A stretch of 64,000 nucleotides of DNA from SIG459 sp045631645. GTDB lineage: Bacteria > Bacillota > Clostridia > Oscillospirales > Oscillospiraceae. Shown here piece after piece: positions 1 to 6,609 of this stretch. The stretch's first letter is position 1; each line of letters opens with the position of its first letter. The translations under genes and the position numbers were made by a program. The stretch spans positions 1 to 64,000 of the forward strand of contig JAZQVC010000005.1 of assembly GCA_045631645.1 (NCBI GenBank). Reading direction: 5' to 3'. A model generated the notes under the pieces. That model did not search any database. It had not been told where the DNA came from and was given only the letters and a program-made list of their open reading frames with translations.

Positions 1-102
1 TGCATGAACCTTTCGATTTACAATCCTGACGAGGAAATGCAAGAATTACTGGAACAAATCGCATGGTCTGAAGGAATGTTCTTCCGGGAGACGACTAAAT
101 AA
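1..102 (+). CDS. 3' end of an unidentified gene (partial)
   Basis: An open frame enters from the left edge and stops with TAA at 100-102; 33 residues are visible, acidic and Glu/Gln-rich, ending in FFRETTK. It is followed at once by a terminator-like hairpin, as expected for a real gene end. Nothing in the visible part identifies the family. Because it lies next to the 3' end of tmRNA, a favoured integration site, it may belong to an integrated element, but that is inference from position only. Confidence 0.5.
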   Translation, partial: CMNLSIYNPDEEMQELLEQIAWSEGMFFRETTK

Positions 103-131
103 TCAGATAATTCGTTTTGAGTTAAATGAAC

Positions 132-184
132 AAAAGCCGCTGTAGTTTACACCCTGCATGGATGAAAACTACAGCGGTTTTTCT
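132..184 (+). terminator. Terminator after the partial gene
   Basis: A 12-bp perfect stem (137-148 with 166-177, CCGCTGTAGTTT and its complement) is followed by a run of T. It lies 30 bases after the stop codon at 102 and is probably the rho-independent terminator of that gene. Confidence 0.75.
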
Positions 185-190
185 TACTGC

Positions 191-336
191 AATGAAACTA
201 TTCTTATCACAATGAAACTTTTATGGTCACGCTGAAACTATTCCTCGGAGCAAAGTTTCAGCGTGGCTTTTTGTATGGATCACAAAGGGTGTCCGGCACG
301 GGGAAAAATATCTGCATAAAGACCACAATGAAACTA
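191..336. repeat. Cluster of TGAAACT repeats
   Basis: The motif TGAAACT occurs directly at 193, 213, 233 and 328, three times as CAATGAAACT, and in inverted form at 254-260 and 404-410. One direct and one inverted copy form the hairpin at 228-265, and another inverted copy sits in the tmRNA terminator. A further small hairpin (354-361 with 379-386) lies between. Short repeats of this kind occur at the ends of mobile elements, where transposase or recombinase binds; here this is only a suggestion. Confidence 0.5.
228..273 (+). terminator. Second terminator-like hairpin
   Basis: CACGCTGAAACT (228-239) pairs perfectly with 254-265 and is followed by GGCTTTTTG. It could be a second terminator insulating the partial gene or part of an element end, since the stem contains the TGAAACT motif. 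Confidence 0.6.
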
Positions 337-384
337 ACCCCAAAATGGAAAAAGCCGAAAACCCCTGTCCTGCAAGGATTTTCG

Positions 385-439
385 GCAAAAGAAAAAGTTC
401 GATAGTTTCAGATACTCTCGTATCAAAACTATCGAACTT
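385..439 (-). terminator. ssrA terminator
   Basis: On the minus strand, four bases after the CCA end of tmRNA, a 14-bp stem (426-439 with 395-408) with an inner 5-bp stem (411-415 with 420-424) is followed by TTTTTCTTTT. This is a strong rho-independent terminator for tmRNA. Its arms contain the sequence TAGTTTCA, shared with the repeats to its left. Confidence 0.85.
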
Positions 440-442
440 ATT

Positions 443-789
443 TGGTGGAGGTGAGGGGAGTTGAACCCCTGTCCGAAAGCGCTTCCTCAGGACCTTCTCC
501 GGGCGCAGACATTTATTTGTATTCCCTAACCCGCCCGTGAAATGTCACACTGACGGGGTCGGTAGCTTCATTATGCGTGGTAAGCTCAAAGCTTTGCATA
601 CTCACGTTCACCACTCGTCGACGCCCACATCCAAGCCGTGGTCCTCTCGGTGCAGACGGCCGCTAGTTAAGCAGCGGCAAGAACAGTTCTATTGTTGTTC
701 TTTAATTTATAATTGCCCGTTTTTAAGATGTCAGGCGCATCTGCCCGCTTATCCTGCCTCTACACCCCCGTCGAAACCGGTACACCCCC
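443..789 (-). ncRNA. ssrA: Transfer-messenger RNA (tmRNA)
   Basis: One-piece tmRNA of about 347 nt. The mature 5' end GGGGGUGU followed by ACCGGUUUCGAC pairs with the 3' acceptor strand CACCUCC-A-CCA (end at 443), and the T-arm GGGGUUCAACUCCCC is at the 3' end. The tag-reading frame can be read on the minus strand from GGC at 717 down to the TAA at 669-667, giving GNYKLKNNNRTVLAAA, which ends in the small, hydrophobic residues recognised by ClpXP-type proteases; the resume codon GGC resembles the Gly start of the Bacillus tag but was assigned by eye. It rescues stalled ribosomes together with SmpB, whose gene lies 1.4 kb upstream on the same strand. Confidence 0.96.
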
Positions 790-817
790 ATATAAAAGGG
801 AGCAGAAGCTCCCTTGA
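790..817 (-). terminator. Hairpin with U-run directly before mature tmRNA
   Basis: On the minus strand AAGGGAGC-loop-GCTCCCTT (816 to 797) is followed by TTTATAT and then at once by the first base of mature tmRNA. It looks like the terminator of the smpB-cyclophilin-SDR operon, but it also lies in the leader of any tmRNA transcript started at the promoter at 846-854. A second small hairpin (820-825 with 834-839) precedes it. Confidence 0.55.
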
Positions 818-845
818 GGAGTCTGATGTTTGGCAGACTATATTG

Positions 846-854
846 ATTATATCA
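846..854 (-). promoter_or_regulatory. Extended -10 promoter for ssrA
   Basis: The minus strand reads TGATATAAT, a perfect TGn-TATAAT extended -10 element; a convincing -35 was not seen. The TGA is also the stop codon of the upstream SDR gene. Initiation would be near 839, leaving about 50 nt of leader to be removed by RNase P. Confidence 0.6.
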
Positions 855-1610
855 TGTTTTTGCGAATTTTACCATAAGTGATTGGGGCAAAATTTTAGCG
901 AGAATACGGTAGAACTTAAAAAATGCTCTGGGAGTATAAACTGCGCGTCCTTTTTTAACAGCCTTATAAGCGCCTCTGGCCACTTTTGAGGGATTGCAAT
1001 AGGGGAGAAGTTCAAAGGTTTTTGAGTTTCCCCGAATTCCGGCAACATCAAGAAATCCTGTGCTCATAGGACCGGAGCAAACTGCGGTAACCTTAATTCC
1101 TCTGGGTTTGAGTTCTTCCAAAAGACCTCTGCTGAACGCTGAAACATAAAACTTACTGGCGCTATAAACCGTCATTCTAGGATTAGGACAAAATGAGGCA
1201 ATTGAGCTCATGTTAATAATATGTCCTCCGCGAATAACATGGGGCAATGTGATGTTTGTAACGGCAGTTAAAGCACGAACATTTAAATCAACCATTGCAC
1301 ACTGAACACGGTAATCGGTATCCCCAACATTTGCAAGATATCCGCAGCATGCGTTATTTATAAGCAATGAAACATCAGGTCTTTCTGCGTTAATTAGCTT
1401 TGAAAACTTCTCAATATCTCCGTCGCAGCATAAATCCAAAGGCAAAATTTTTGCTTTGGTATGCTTTAACAGTGCGGCTGCTTTTTCAAGCTTATCCTCG
1501 GATCTGGATATGAGCCATACTTCATCTAACCCCGGGAAATGCTCCTCAAGATGCGATATAAACTCGAGGCCAAGCCCTGCAGATGCACCCGTAATTATGG
1601 CGGTATTCAT
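852..1610 (-). CDS. SDR-family NAD(P)-dependent oxidoreductase
   Basis: A 252-residue classical short-chain dehydrogenase/reductase. The Rossmann nucleotide motif GASAGLG is at residues 8-14, NNAC near residue 86, and the catalytic Ser (MSSIAS) and Tyr-x3-Lys (YSASK) near residues 135-153. The substrate cannot be told from sequence; the C-terminal basic, hydrophobic tail resembles SDR proteins annotated as ketoacyl- or sterol-type reductases, but this is not diagnostic. The gene starts 3 bases after the stop of the cyclophilin gene and is the last gene of the smpB operon. Its stop codon forms part of the putative ssrA promoter. Confidence 0.88.
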   Translation of the reverse strand: MNTAIITGASAGLGLEFISHLEEHFPGLDEVWLISRSEDKLEKAAALLKHTKAKILPLDLCCDGDIEKFSKLINAERPDVSLLINNACCGYLANVGDTDYRVQCAMVDLNVRALTAVTNITLPHVIRGGHIINMSSIASFCPNPRMTVYSASKFYVSAFSRGLLEELKPRGIKVTAVCSGPMSTGFLDVAGIRGNSKTFELLPYCNPSKVARGAYKAVKKGRAVYTPRAFFKFYRILAKILPQSLMVKFAKT

Positions 1611-1613
1611 GGA

Positions 1614-2129
1614 TTAGGCTTTCTTGGGTTCGGGATACTCTACATCAAAGGTCTTAACAGTGACTTTTGCCATTCTCTGAGGCTGAATGGGCTTATCGGA
1701 GAAGTTGCGGTTGGCGCGTGCGATACGGTCAACAACATCCATGCCTTCGATTACCTTACCAAAAGCGGCATACTGACCGTCAAGATAGGGAGCTGCTTCA
1801 TGCATGATAAAGAACTGGCTGCCAGCGGAGTTGGGGTCCATTGCGCGAGCCATAGAGAGAACACCTGCGGTGTGCTTCAGGTCGTTCTTGAAGCCGTTGG
1901 AAGCAAATTCACCCTTGATATGGTAGCCGGGACCACCCATGCCGTTGCCGTTGGGACAACCGCCTTGGATCATGAATCCGGGAATTACACGATGAAAAAT
2001 TTTATCGTTGTAAAAACCCTTGTTAATGAGGGAGATGAAGTTATTAACGGTATTGGGCGCAATTTCGGGATAAAGCTCAGCCTTAATTATTGCACCGTTT
2101 TCCATTTTGATAGTTACGATGGGATTCAT
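1614..2129 (-). CDS. Cyclophilin-type peptidyl-prolyl cis-trans isomerase
   Basis: A 171-residue single-domain cyclophilin that catalyses cis-trans isomerisation of Xaa-Pro bonds during protein folding. The family core is visible: FHRVIPGFMIQGG (catalytic Arg), GSQFFI and the loop LDGQYAAFGKVIEGMDVVD. There is no signal peptide, so it is probably cytosolic. The start ATG has an AGGAGG site. It lies 15 bases after smpB and 3 bases before the SDR gene, so the three are probably one transcript. Confidence 0.93.
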   Translation of the reverse strand: MNPIVTIKMENGAIIKAELYPEIAPNTVNNFISLINKGFYNDKIFHRVIPGFMIQGGCPNGNGMGGPGYHIKGEFASNGFKNDLKHTAGVLSMARAMDPNSAGSQFFIMHEAAPYLDGQYAAFGKVIEGMDVVDRIARANRNFSDKPIQPQRMAKVTVKTFDVEYPEPKKA

Positions 2130-2144
2130 AGTTTTCCTCCTGAT

Positions 2145-2612
2145 TTATCTAAAGTTTTTTAATGTTCTGTCAATGTCTCTGTCCGCCTGGCGCTTTGCTT
2201 CAGACTCACGTTTATCATAGAGTTTTTTACCTTTGCAAAGTCCAACTTCAACTTTTACTCGACTATCCTTGAAATATACAGAAAGGGGAACAAGAGCAAG
2301 TCCATCCTGCATAACCTTTGAGTTGAGCTTCAATATTTGCTTTTTGTGCATAAGCAGGCGGCGAGAGCGCATCGGGTCGCGGTTAAAAATATTGCCCTGC
2401 TCATATGGGCTGATATGCATTCCGCGGATAAATATCTCTCCGTCTTTTATGGTGCAGAAGGAATCCTTTAGGTTTAATGTTCCTGCGCGGATGGATTTAA
2501 CTTCAGTGCCGAAAAGCTCAATACCTGCTTCATACCGTTCAAGCACAAAATAGTCATGGAAAGCCTTTCTGTTTGCAGCAGCCTGCTTAACACCTTGTGC
2601 CTTTGGAGACAT
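2145..2612 (-). CDS. smpB: SsrA-binding protein SmpB
   Basis: A 155-residue SmpB, the obligate partner of tmRNA: it binds the tRNA-like domain and fills the decoding centre through its C-terminal tail. The family landmarks are NRKAFHDYFVLERYEAGI near the start, GTEVKSIRAGTLNLKDSF, and the basic tail KRESEAKRQADRDIDRTLKNF. The start has an AAAGGAGG site. It lies in the same orientation as ssrA with two genes between them, a linkage common in Firmicutes. Confidence 0.97.
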   Translation of the reverse strand: MSPKAQGVKQAAANRKAFHDYFVLERYEAGIELFGTEVKSIRAGTLNLKDSFCTIKDGEIFIRGMHISPYEQGNIFNRDPMRSRRLLMHKKQILKLNSKVMQDGLALVPLSVYFKDSRVKVEVGLCKGKKLYDKRESEAKRQADRDIDRTLKNFR

Positions 2613-2645
2613 AATATTCCTCCTTTACCAATAATTAACTTAGTC

Positions 2646-2654
2646 ATTATAACA
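2646..2654 (-). promoter_or_regulatory. Extended -10 promoter of the smpB operon
   Basis: The minus strand reads TGTTATAAT, an extended -10 element about 35 bases before the smpB start. No clear -35 hexamer is present at the usual distance, the same design as the ssrA promoter. Confidence 0.5.
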
Positions 2655-2676
2655 CTAATCAATTGATAAAAAAAGT

Positions 2677-2928
2677 CTAATCTGTAAAATATTCTTTTAA
2701 AAACGGTAATGCATAGTCAGCAAGATATATTTTCGGTTCATCTGGATATATGAAATATAGGTTTTCTTTGCAGCAGCAATATATCTCCGCGCAAATGTTT
2801 TCCCATGGTGTCATTGAACTTTCTTTTTGAATCTTATGTACAAGCTTATTAAGCGCTTTCCCGTTAATCAATTCATCAGCGGGTGAGGTAAATATCATAT
2901 ATTCATTACATATTACATGCACTTCCAT
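2677..2928 (-). CDS. Small conserved-looking hypothetical protein
   Basis: An 83-residue soluble protein with a good ribosome binding site (AAAGGAGATT before ATG). It contains a CCC triplet near residue 52 and ends in an aromatic, acidic tail. No family was recognised. It lies upstream of smpB in the same orientation with about 64 bases between, including the smpB promoter, so it is probably transcribed separately. The good start signal argues that it is real. Confidence 0.6.
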   Translation of the reverse strand: MEVHVICNEYMIFTSPADELINGKALNKLVHKIQKESSMTPWENICAEIYCCCKENLYFIYPDEPKIYLADYALPFLKEYFTD

Positions 2929-3055
2929 ATTAATCTCCTTTAATTTCGATATATTGCATTATATTATTTGAAAATGCCGCATTAAATGCAAAAAATATGG
3001 AAAACTTATCGAGTTTATGTTAAAATCAAATCATAATACGAGGAGCGTGAATAGT

Positions 3056-3598
3056 TTGGAATATATTGAAAAGAAAATAATCAGCAATGATATTTTTGAG
3101 GGAAGAATTGTGCGTCTTCATGTTGATGAAGTAGAACTTGTTGATGGAAGCAGAGCAATCCGCGAAGTTATTGAGCACGATGGAGGAGTAACCGTTATTC
3201 CCGTTGACAGTAATGGCGATGTTTACTGCGTCAGACAGTTCAGATACGCATTTGGAAAAAGCATCATTGAAACACCTGCAGGCAAGCTTGAAAAAGGGGA
3301 GGATCCCCTTCAGTGCGCCATAAGAGAGCTTTCTGAGGAAACCGGTTTTACCGCCGATGAATACATCTATCTTGGAGAATTTTATCCTTCTCCCGGATAT
3401 TGCCATGAAAAGCTTTATGCCTATCTTGCCCTTGGGTTAAAAAAGGGCAACGCTCATCTTGATGATGGTGAGTTTCTCGATGTTCTCAAATTTCCTCTCG
3501 AAAAACTTATGGAAATGGTTATGAACAACGAGCTTTACGACGCTAAAACCATTATTGCTATATTAAAGGCCAAAACTTATCTTGATAGCTTAAAATGA
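3056..3598 (+). CDS. Nudix hydrolase, ADP-ribose pyrophosphatase type
   Basis: The Nudix box is complete (pattern GX5EX7REUXEEXGU in GKLEKGEDPLQCAIRELSEETGF, written here from its key residues G, E, RE, EE, G), about 75 residues after the start. Together with the N-terminal beta-strands this fits the NudF/ADP-ribose diphosphatase subfamily, which splits ADP-ribose into AMP and ribose 5-phosphate. I chose the TTG at 3056 because AGGAG sits 11 bases upstream and the first strand begins there; an in-frame ATG at 3017 has no such site. It is divergent from the small gene at 2677. Confidence 0.88.
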   Translation: MEYIEKKIISNDIFEGRIVRLHVDEVELVDGSRAIREVIEHDGGVTVIPVDSNGDVYCVRQFRYAFGKSIIETPAGKLEKGEDPLQCAIRELSEETGFTADEYIYLGEFYPSPGYCHEKLYAYLALGLKKGNAHLDDGEFLDVLKFPLEKLMEMVMNNELYDAKTIIAILKAKTYLDSLK

Positions 3599-3625
3599 TG
3601 CTACCTCCTTAACTATAATATAAAC

Positions 3626-3654
3626 TTGCATTTTTCCCTTTGTTATGTTAATAT
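3626..3654 (+). promoter_or_regulatory. Promoter of murA
   Basis: TTGCAT and TAATAT with a 17-base spacer and a TG one base before the -10 (TGTTAATAT). Initiation near 3661 gives a leader of about 55 bases. Confidence 0.55.
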
Positions 3655-3717
3655 TTGAAATTGGGTTATAGCGTGATAACCTTTTAATTGATTATTACCT
3701 ATTAGGTTGGTGTTATT

Positions 3718-5013
3718 TTGGATAAATATGTAGTCAAGGGCGGCAAAAAGCTCTTTGGACAAGTAGATATATCAGGCGCAAAAAACGCAGCAGTAGCAAT
3801 CATACCTGCCGCACTTATGGTAGATGGTGTTTGCCGCATTGAGAACATTCCTCATATAAGCGACACTGTCAAGCTTTTGGAAATGCTTTCTCTCATGGGT
3901 GCTAAAATCACCTATGTTTGCAATGGCACCTATGATATTGACTGCACTGATGTTTATCTTTCCGATGAAATATATGATCTTACCCGTCAGATTCGCGCAT
4001 CCTATTATCTTATTGGTTCTATGCTCGGACGTTTCGGCAAGGCAAGTACCACTATGCCCGGTGGCTGCAATTTCGGTGTCAGACCAATTGACCAGCACAT
4101 CAAGGGTATGAAGGCTCTTGGCGCTGTTATGGATATCAGCCGTGGTTTCATCAAGGCCGAAGCAAAGGGTGGACGTCTTAAAGGCGCCAGAATATATCTC
4201 GATAAAGTTTCAGTTGGTGCAACTATCAACGTTATGATAGCTGCAACCATGGCTTCCGGTGTAACCGTTATCGAAAACGTTGCCCGCGAGCCCCACATTG
4301 TTGACCTTGCTAACTTCCTCAACTCCATGGGTGCAGATATTCGCGGTGCAGGAACTGATGTTATCAAAGTTCGCGGTGTCGATAAGCTTCACGGAGGTAC
4401 ATATTGCCTTATTCCTGACCAGATAGAGGCAGGCACTTATATGGCAGCTGTCGCCGGAACAGGCGGTGAAGTTACTCTCACCAATGTCATTCCCAAGCAT
4501 CTTGACTGCATCAGCGCAAAGCTCCTTGAAATGGGTGTTGAAATTGAAGAGGGTGAAGACTTCGTTACTGTCAGAAGCAGTGGTGAACTCACTCATACAA
4601 ACATCAAAACTTTGCCTTACCCCGGATTTCCCACCGATATGCAGCCTCAGGTAAGCACCGTTCTTGCAATCGCAAATGGCACAAGCGTTGTTACTGAAGG
4701 CGTTTGGGATAACCGATATAAATACGTTAATGAGCTCCGTAAAATGGGCGCCGAAATTCAGGTTGACGGAAAAACCGCTGTTATTCAGGGCGTTGACAAG
4801 CTTTATGGTGCTCCCGTTGCTGCATGCGATCTTCGCGCAGGTGCAGCTATGGTTATTGCCGGTCTTTGCGCAGAGGGCACAACCACCATTGAGGATATTA
4901 TCTATATAGAACGCGGATATCAGGACTTTGTCGGCAAACTGAGAAATCTCGGCGCAGACATTATGAAGATCTCCACTTCTGATACTAAATCCGATGATGG
5001 CATCAATGCCTAA
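3718..5013 (+). CDS. murA: UDP-N-acetylglucosamine 1-carboxyvinyltransferase
   Basis: MurA catalyses the first committed step of peptidoglycan synthesis, moving enolpyruvate from PEP to UDP-GlcNAc. The 431 residues match the family length. The Lys-Asn pair that binds substrate is in SGAKNAAVA (about residues 20-28), and the active-site cysteine, the fosfomycin target, is kept in PGGCNFGVRPIDQHI (near residue 117). The C-terminal RAGAAMVIAGLCAEG motif is also typical. Translation starts at TTG (3718); the ribosome site is weak (AGGTTGGTG). Confidence 0.96.
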   Translation: MDKYVVKGGKKLFGQVDISGAKNAAVAIIPAALMVDGVCRIENIPHISDTVKLLEMLSLMGAKITYVCNGTYDIDCTDVYLSDEIYDLTRQIRASYYLIGSMLGRFGKASTTMPGGCNFGVRPIDQHIKGMKALGAVMDISRGFIKAEAKGGRLKGARIYLDKVSVGATINVMIAATMASGVTVIENVAREPHIVDLANFLNSMGADIRGAGTDVIKVRGVDKLHGGTYCLIPDQIEAGTYMAAVAGTGGEVTLTNVIPKHLDCISAKLLEMGVEIEEGEDFVTVRSSGELTHTNIKTLPYPGFPTDMQPQVSTVLAIANGTSVVTEGVWDNRYKYVNELRKMGAEIQVDGKTAVIQGVDKLYGAPVAACDLRAGAAMVIAGLCAEGTTTIEDIIYIERGYQDFVGKLRNLGADIMKISTSDTKSDDGINA

Positions 5014-5026
5014 ATCGTTTAATTAA

Positions 5027-5806
5027 ATGAAAATTTGTTGTTTTGCCAGCGGTAGCCGCGGCAATTGCACCTTTATTTCCATTGATGGTAAGAACTTTCT
5101 TATAGATGCCGGCATTTCAATGCGCCGCATATGTTCTTGCCTTGCAAGCAATTCTCTTACCCCCAATGATATAGACGCACTTCTAATTACTCATCAGCAT
5201 TCTGACCATATAAACGGACTCAGAATGCTGACTAAGCATTACCCCATAAAAGTTATATGTCCAAGAGCCACAGCAGCATACTTAATCAATTCTGCTTCAT
5301 GTTCCGCCGATTTGATAGAAGTTATGCCCGTTGGGTCTAAAATTGAATTTGGAGATGTAACAGTCAGATCTTTTTCTACTAGCCACGACACGGAAGATAG
5401 TGTAGGATATAGAATAGAAGGAAAGAAAACTTTTTCCTTCGCCACCGATACAGGATATGTCTCAGACGATGTGTTTGCCGGTCTTTCGGGCGCTGATGCA
5501 GTTGTTGTTGAGGCGAACCATGATGTTGATATGCTACGCTATGGTGATTATCCATATCATTTGAAAAAAAGAATCCTATCTGCGAAGGGTCATCTTTCAA
5601 ATGATGATTGCGCTGCACTAGTATCACGCCTTTGCGCTGATGGTACGAAACTCTTTATATTGGCTCATCTAAGCAAAGAGAATAACACTCCTTCCAAAGC
5701 ACTATCCGCTGTTAAAGCGGGATTAAGCGGCTTGGATGCTCAGATTTATGTTGCAATCGAGTCTGAATTACTTAACATAGAGATAGGCGGTGAGGATAAA
5801 TGCTGA
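5027..5806 (+). CDS. walJ: MBL-fold metallohydrolase, WalJ/YycJ type
   Basis: A 259-residue metallo-beta-lactamase-fold protein. The metal-binding motif HQHSDH is at about residues 56-61, with STSHDTEDSVGY, FATDTGY and a late HLS. The start MKICCFASGSRGNC is the signature of the YycJ/WalJ group, thought to be a nuclease-type enzyme linked to DNA repair or to coordination of replication with cell-wall synthesis. In Bacillus yycJ lies in the walRK locus close to rlmH; here it overlaps rlmH by 7 bases, which supports the call. No Shine-Dalgarno is visible before the ATG, only 13 bases after murA. Confidence 0.9.
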   Translation: MKICCFASGSRGNCTFISIDGKNFLIDAGISMRRICSCLASNSLTPNDIDALLITHQHSDHINGLRMLTKHYPIKVICPRATAAYLINSASCSADLIEVMPVGSKIEFGDVTVRSFSTSHDTEDSVGYRIEGKKTFSFATDTGYVSDDVFAGLSGADAVVVEANHDVDMLRYGDYPYHLKKRILSAKGHLSNDDCAALVSRLCADGTKLFILAHLSKENNTPSKALSAVKAGLSGLDAQIYVAIESELLNIEIGGEDKC

Positions 5807-6282
5807 GCGTTAAGCTGATTTGTGTCGGCAAAATGAAAGAAAAGCATTATATCAGCGCCTTTGATGAATACAAGAAAAGACTTGGAGCTTATTGCAAGTT
5901 TGAGCTTGTTGAACTCACTGAGCAACGGCTTTCCGATTCACCCTCAGATAAAGAAATTTCTGCAGCACTTGATAAGGAGGCAACTGAGATTGAAAAACAA
6001 ATTCCCACAGGTGCCGCTGTGTGCGCAATGTGCATTGAAGGGGATATGAAAAGCAGCACAGATCTTGCCGCAGTCTTTGAAAAATGGACTAATTCCGGTA
6101 AAAGCAAAATTTGTTTCATAATCGGTGGCAGCTGCGGTCTGTCCGATCGAATCAAACGGCAAGCTGACCTTCGACTTTCAATGTCCAGAATGACCTTTCC
6201 CCATCATCTTGCAAGAGTAATGGTGGGAGAACAGATATATCGCGCCTTCACAATTATCGAGGGCAGCAAATATCATAAATAA
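5800..6282 (+). CDS. rlmH: 23S rRNA (pseudouridine1915-N3)-methyltransferase
   Basis: A 160-residue SPOUT methyltransferase of the RlmH (YydA/YbeA) family, which methylates pseudouridine 1915 in helix 69 of 23S rRNA. It shows the N-terminal ICVGKMKEKHY, the SAM-binding knot FIIGGSCGLSD (about residues 108-118), and the C-terminal MTFPHHLARVMVGEQIYRA. It overlaps the walJ-like gene by 7 bases and is probably translationally coupled. Confidence 0.96.
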   Translation: MLSVKLICVGKMKEKHYISAFDEYKKRLGAYCKFELVELTEQRLSDSPSDKEISAALDKEATEIEKQIPTGAAVCAMCIEGDMKSSTDLAAVFEKWTNSGKSKICFIIGGSCGLSDRIKRQADLRLSMSRMTFPHHLARVMVGEQIYRAFTIIEGSKYHK

Positions 6283-6303
6283 ATCGGGAAAGGATAGATT
6301 ATT

Positions 6304-6609
6304 ATGTCTGATATTTACGGACGCAGACCAAAACCCGGTGAACTTTACAAAAAATGGCCAAAAGATGATACAGGTGAGCCTGTTTCACCTAAATTGTTGG
6401 CTCACCTTGCAAGTCTTGACTTGGCGGATGTAATGCTCGTCAGTATGCTCGAGTCCTTTGGCATTCCTGCGATGCTTACCCATCCTGGTGACGGAGATTT
6501 CGGTAATCTTATACTTGGAATGTCCGGAACCGGAAGTTATATTTTTGTTCCCGAAACTATGTATGAGCAAGCAAAAGAATTAATGGAGGCTGAACCGGAT
6601 GAACTATAA
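6304..6609 (+). CDS. DUF2007-like small protein
   Basis: A 101-residue soluble protein with ribosome site GGGAAAGGA. Residues 43-101 (VMLVSMLESFGIPAML and VPETMYEQAKELM) fit the DUF2007 / putative signal-transducing fold, an ACT- or PII-like small domain whose biochemical role is unknown. It overlaps the start of the phosphohexomutase gene by 11 bases, so both proteins are probably made together. Confidence 0.75.
   Translation: MSDIYGRRPKPGELYKKWPKDDTGEPVSPKLLAHLASLDLADVMLVSMLESFGIPAMLTHPGDGDFGNLILGMSGTGSYIFVPETMYEQAKELMEAEPDEL

Noticed and set aside
191..336. TGAAACT repeats as a CRISPR array
   Set aside because: Units are too short (7-10 bases) and spacing irregular; no cas genes are in the window.
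223..405. 60-codon plus-strand frame in the repeat region left of tmRNA
   Set aside because: Starts inside a hairpin, has no ribosome site, and covers several inverted repeats; noncoding explanation is better.
537..881. 114-codon plus-strand frame
   Set aside because: Lies opposite tmRNA, whose structure and sequence are unambiguous.
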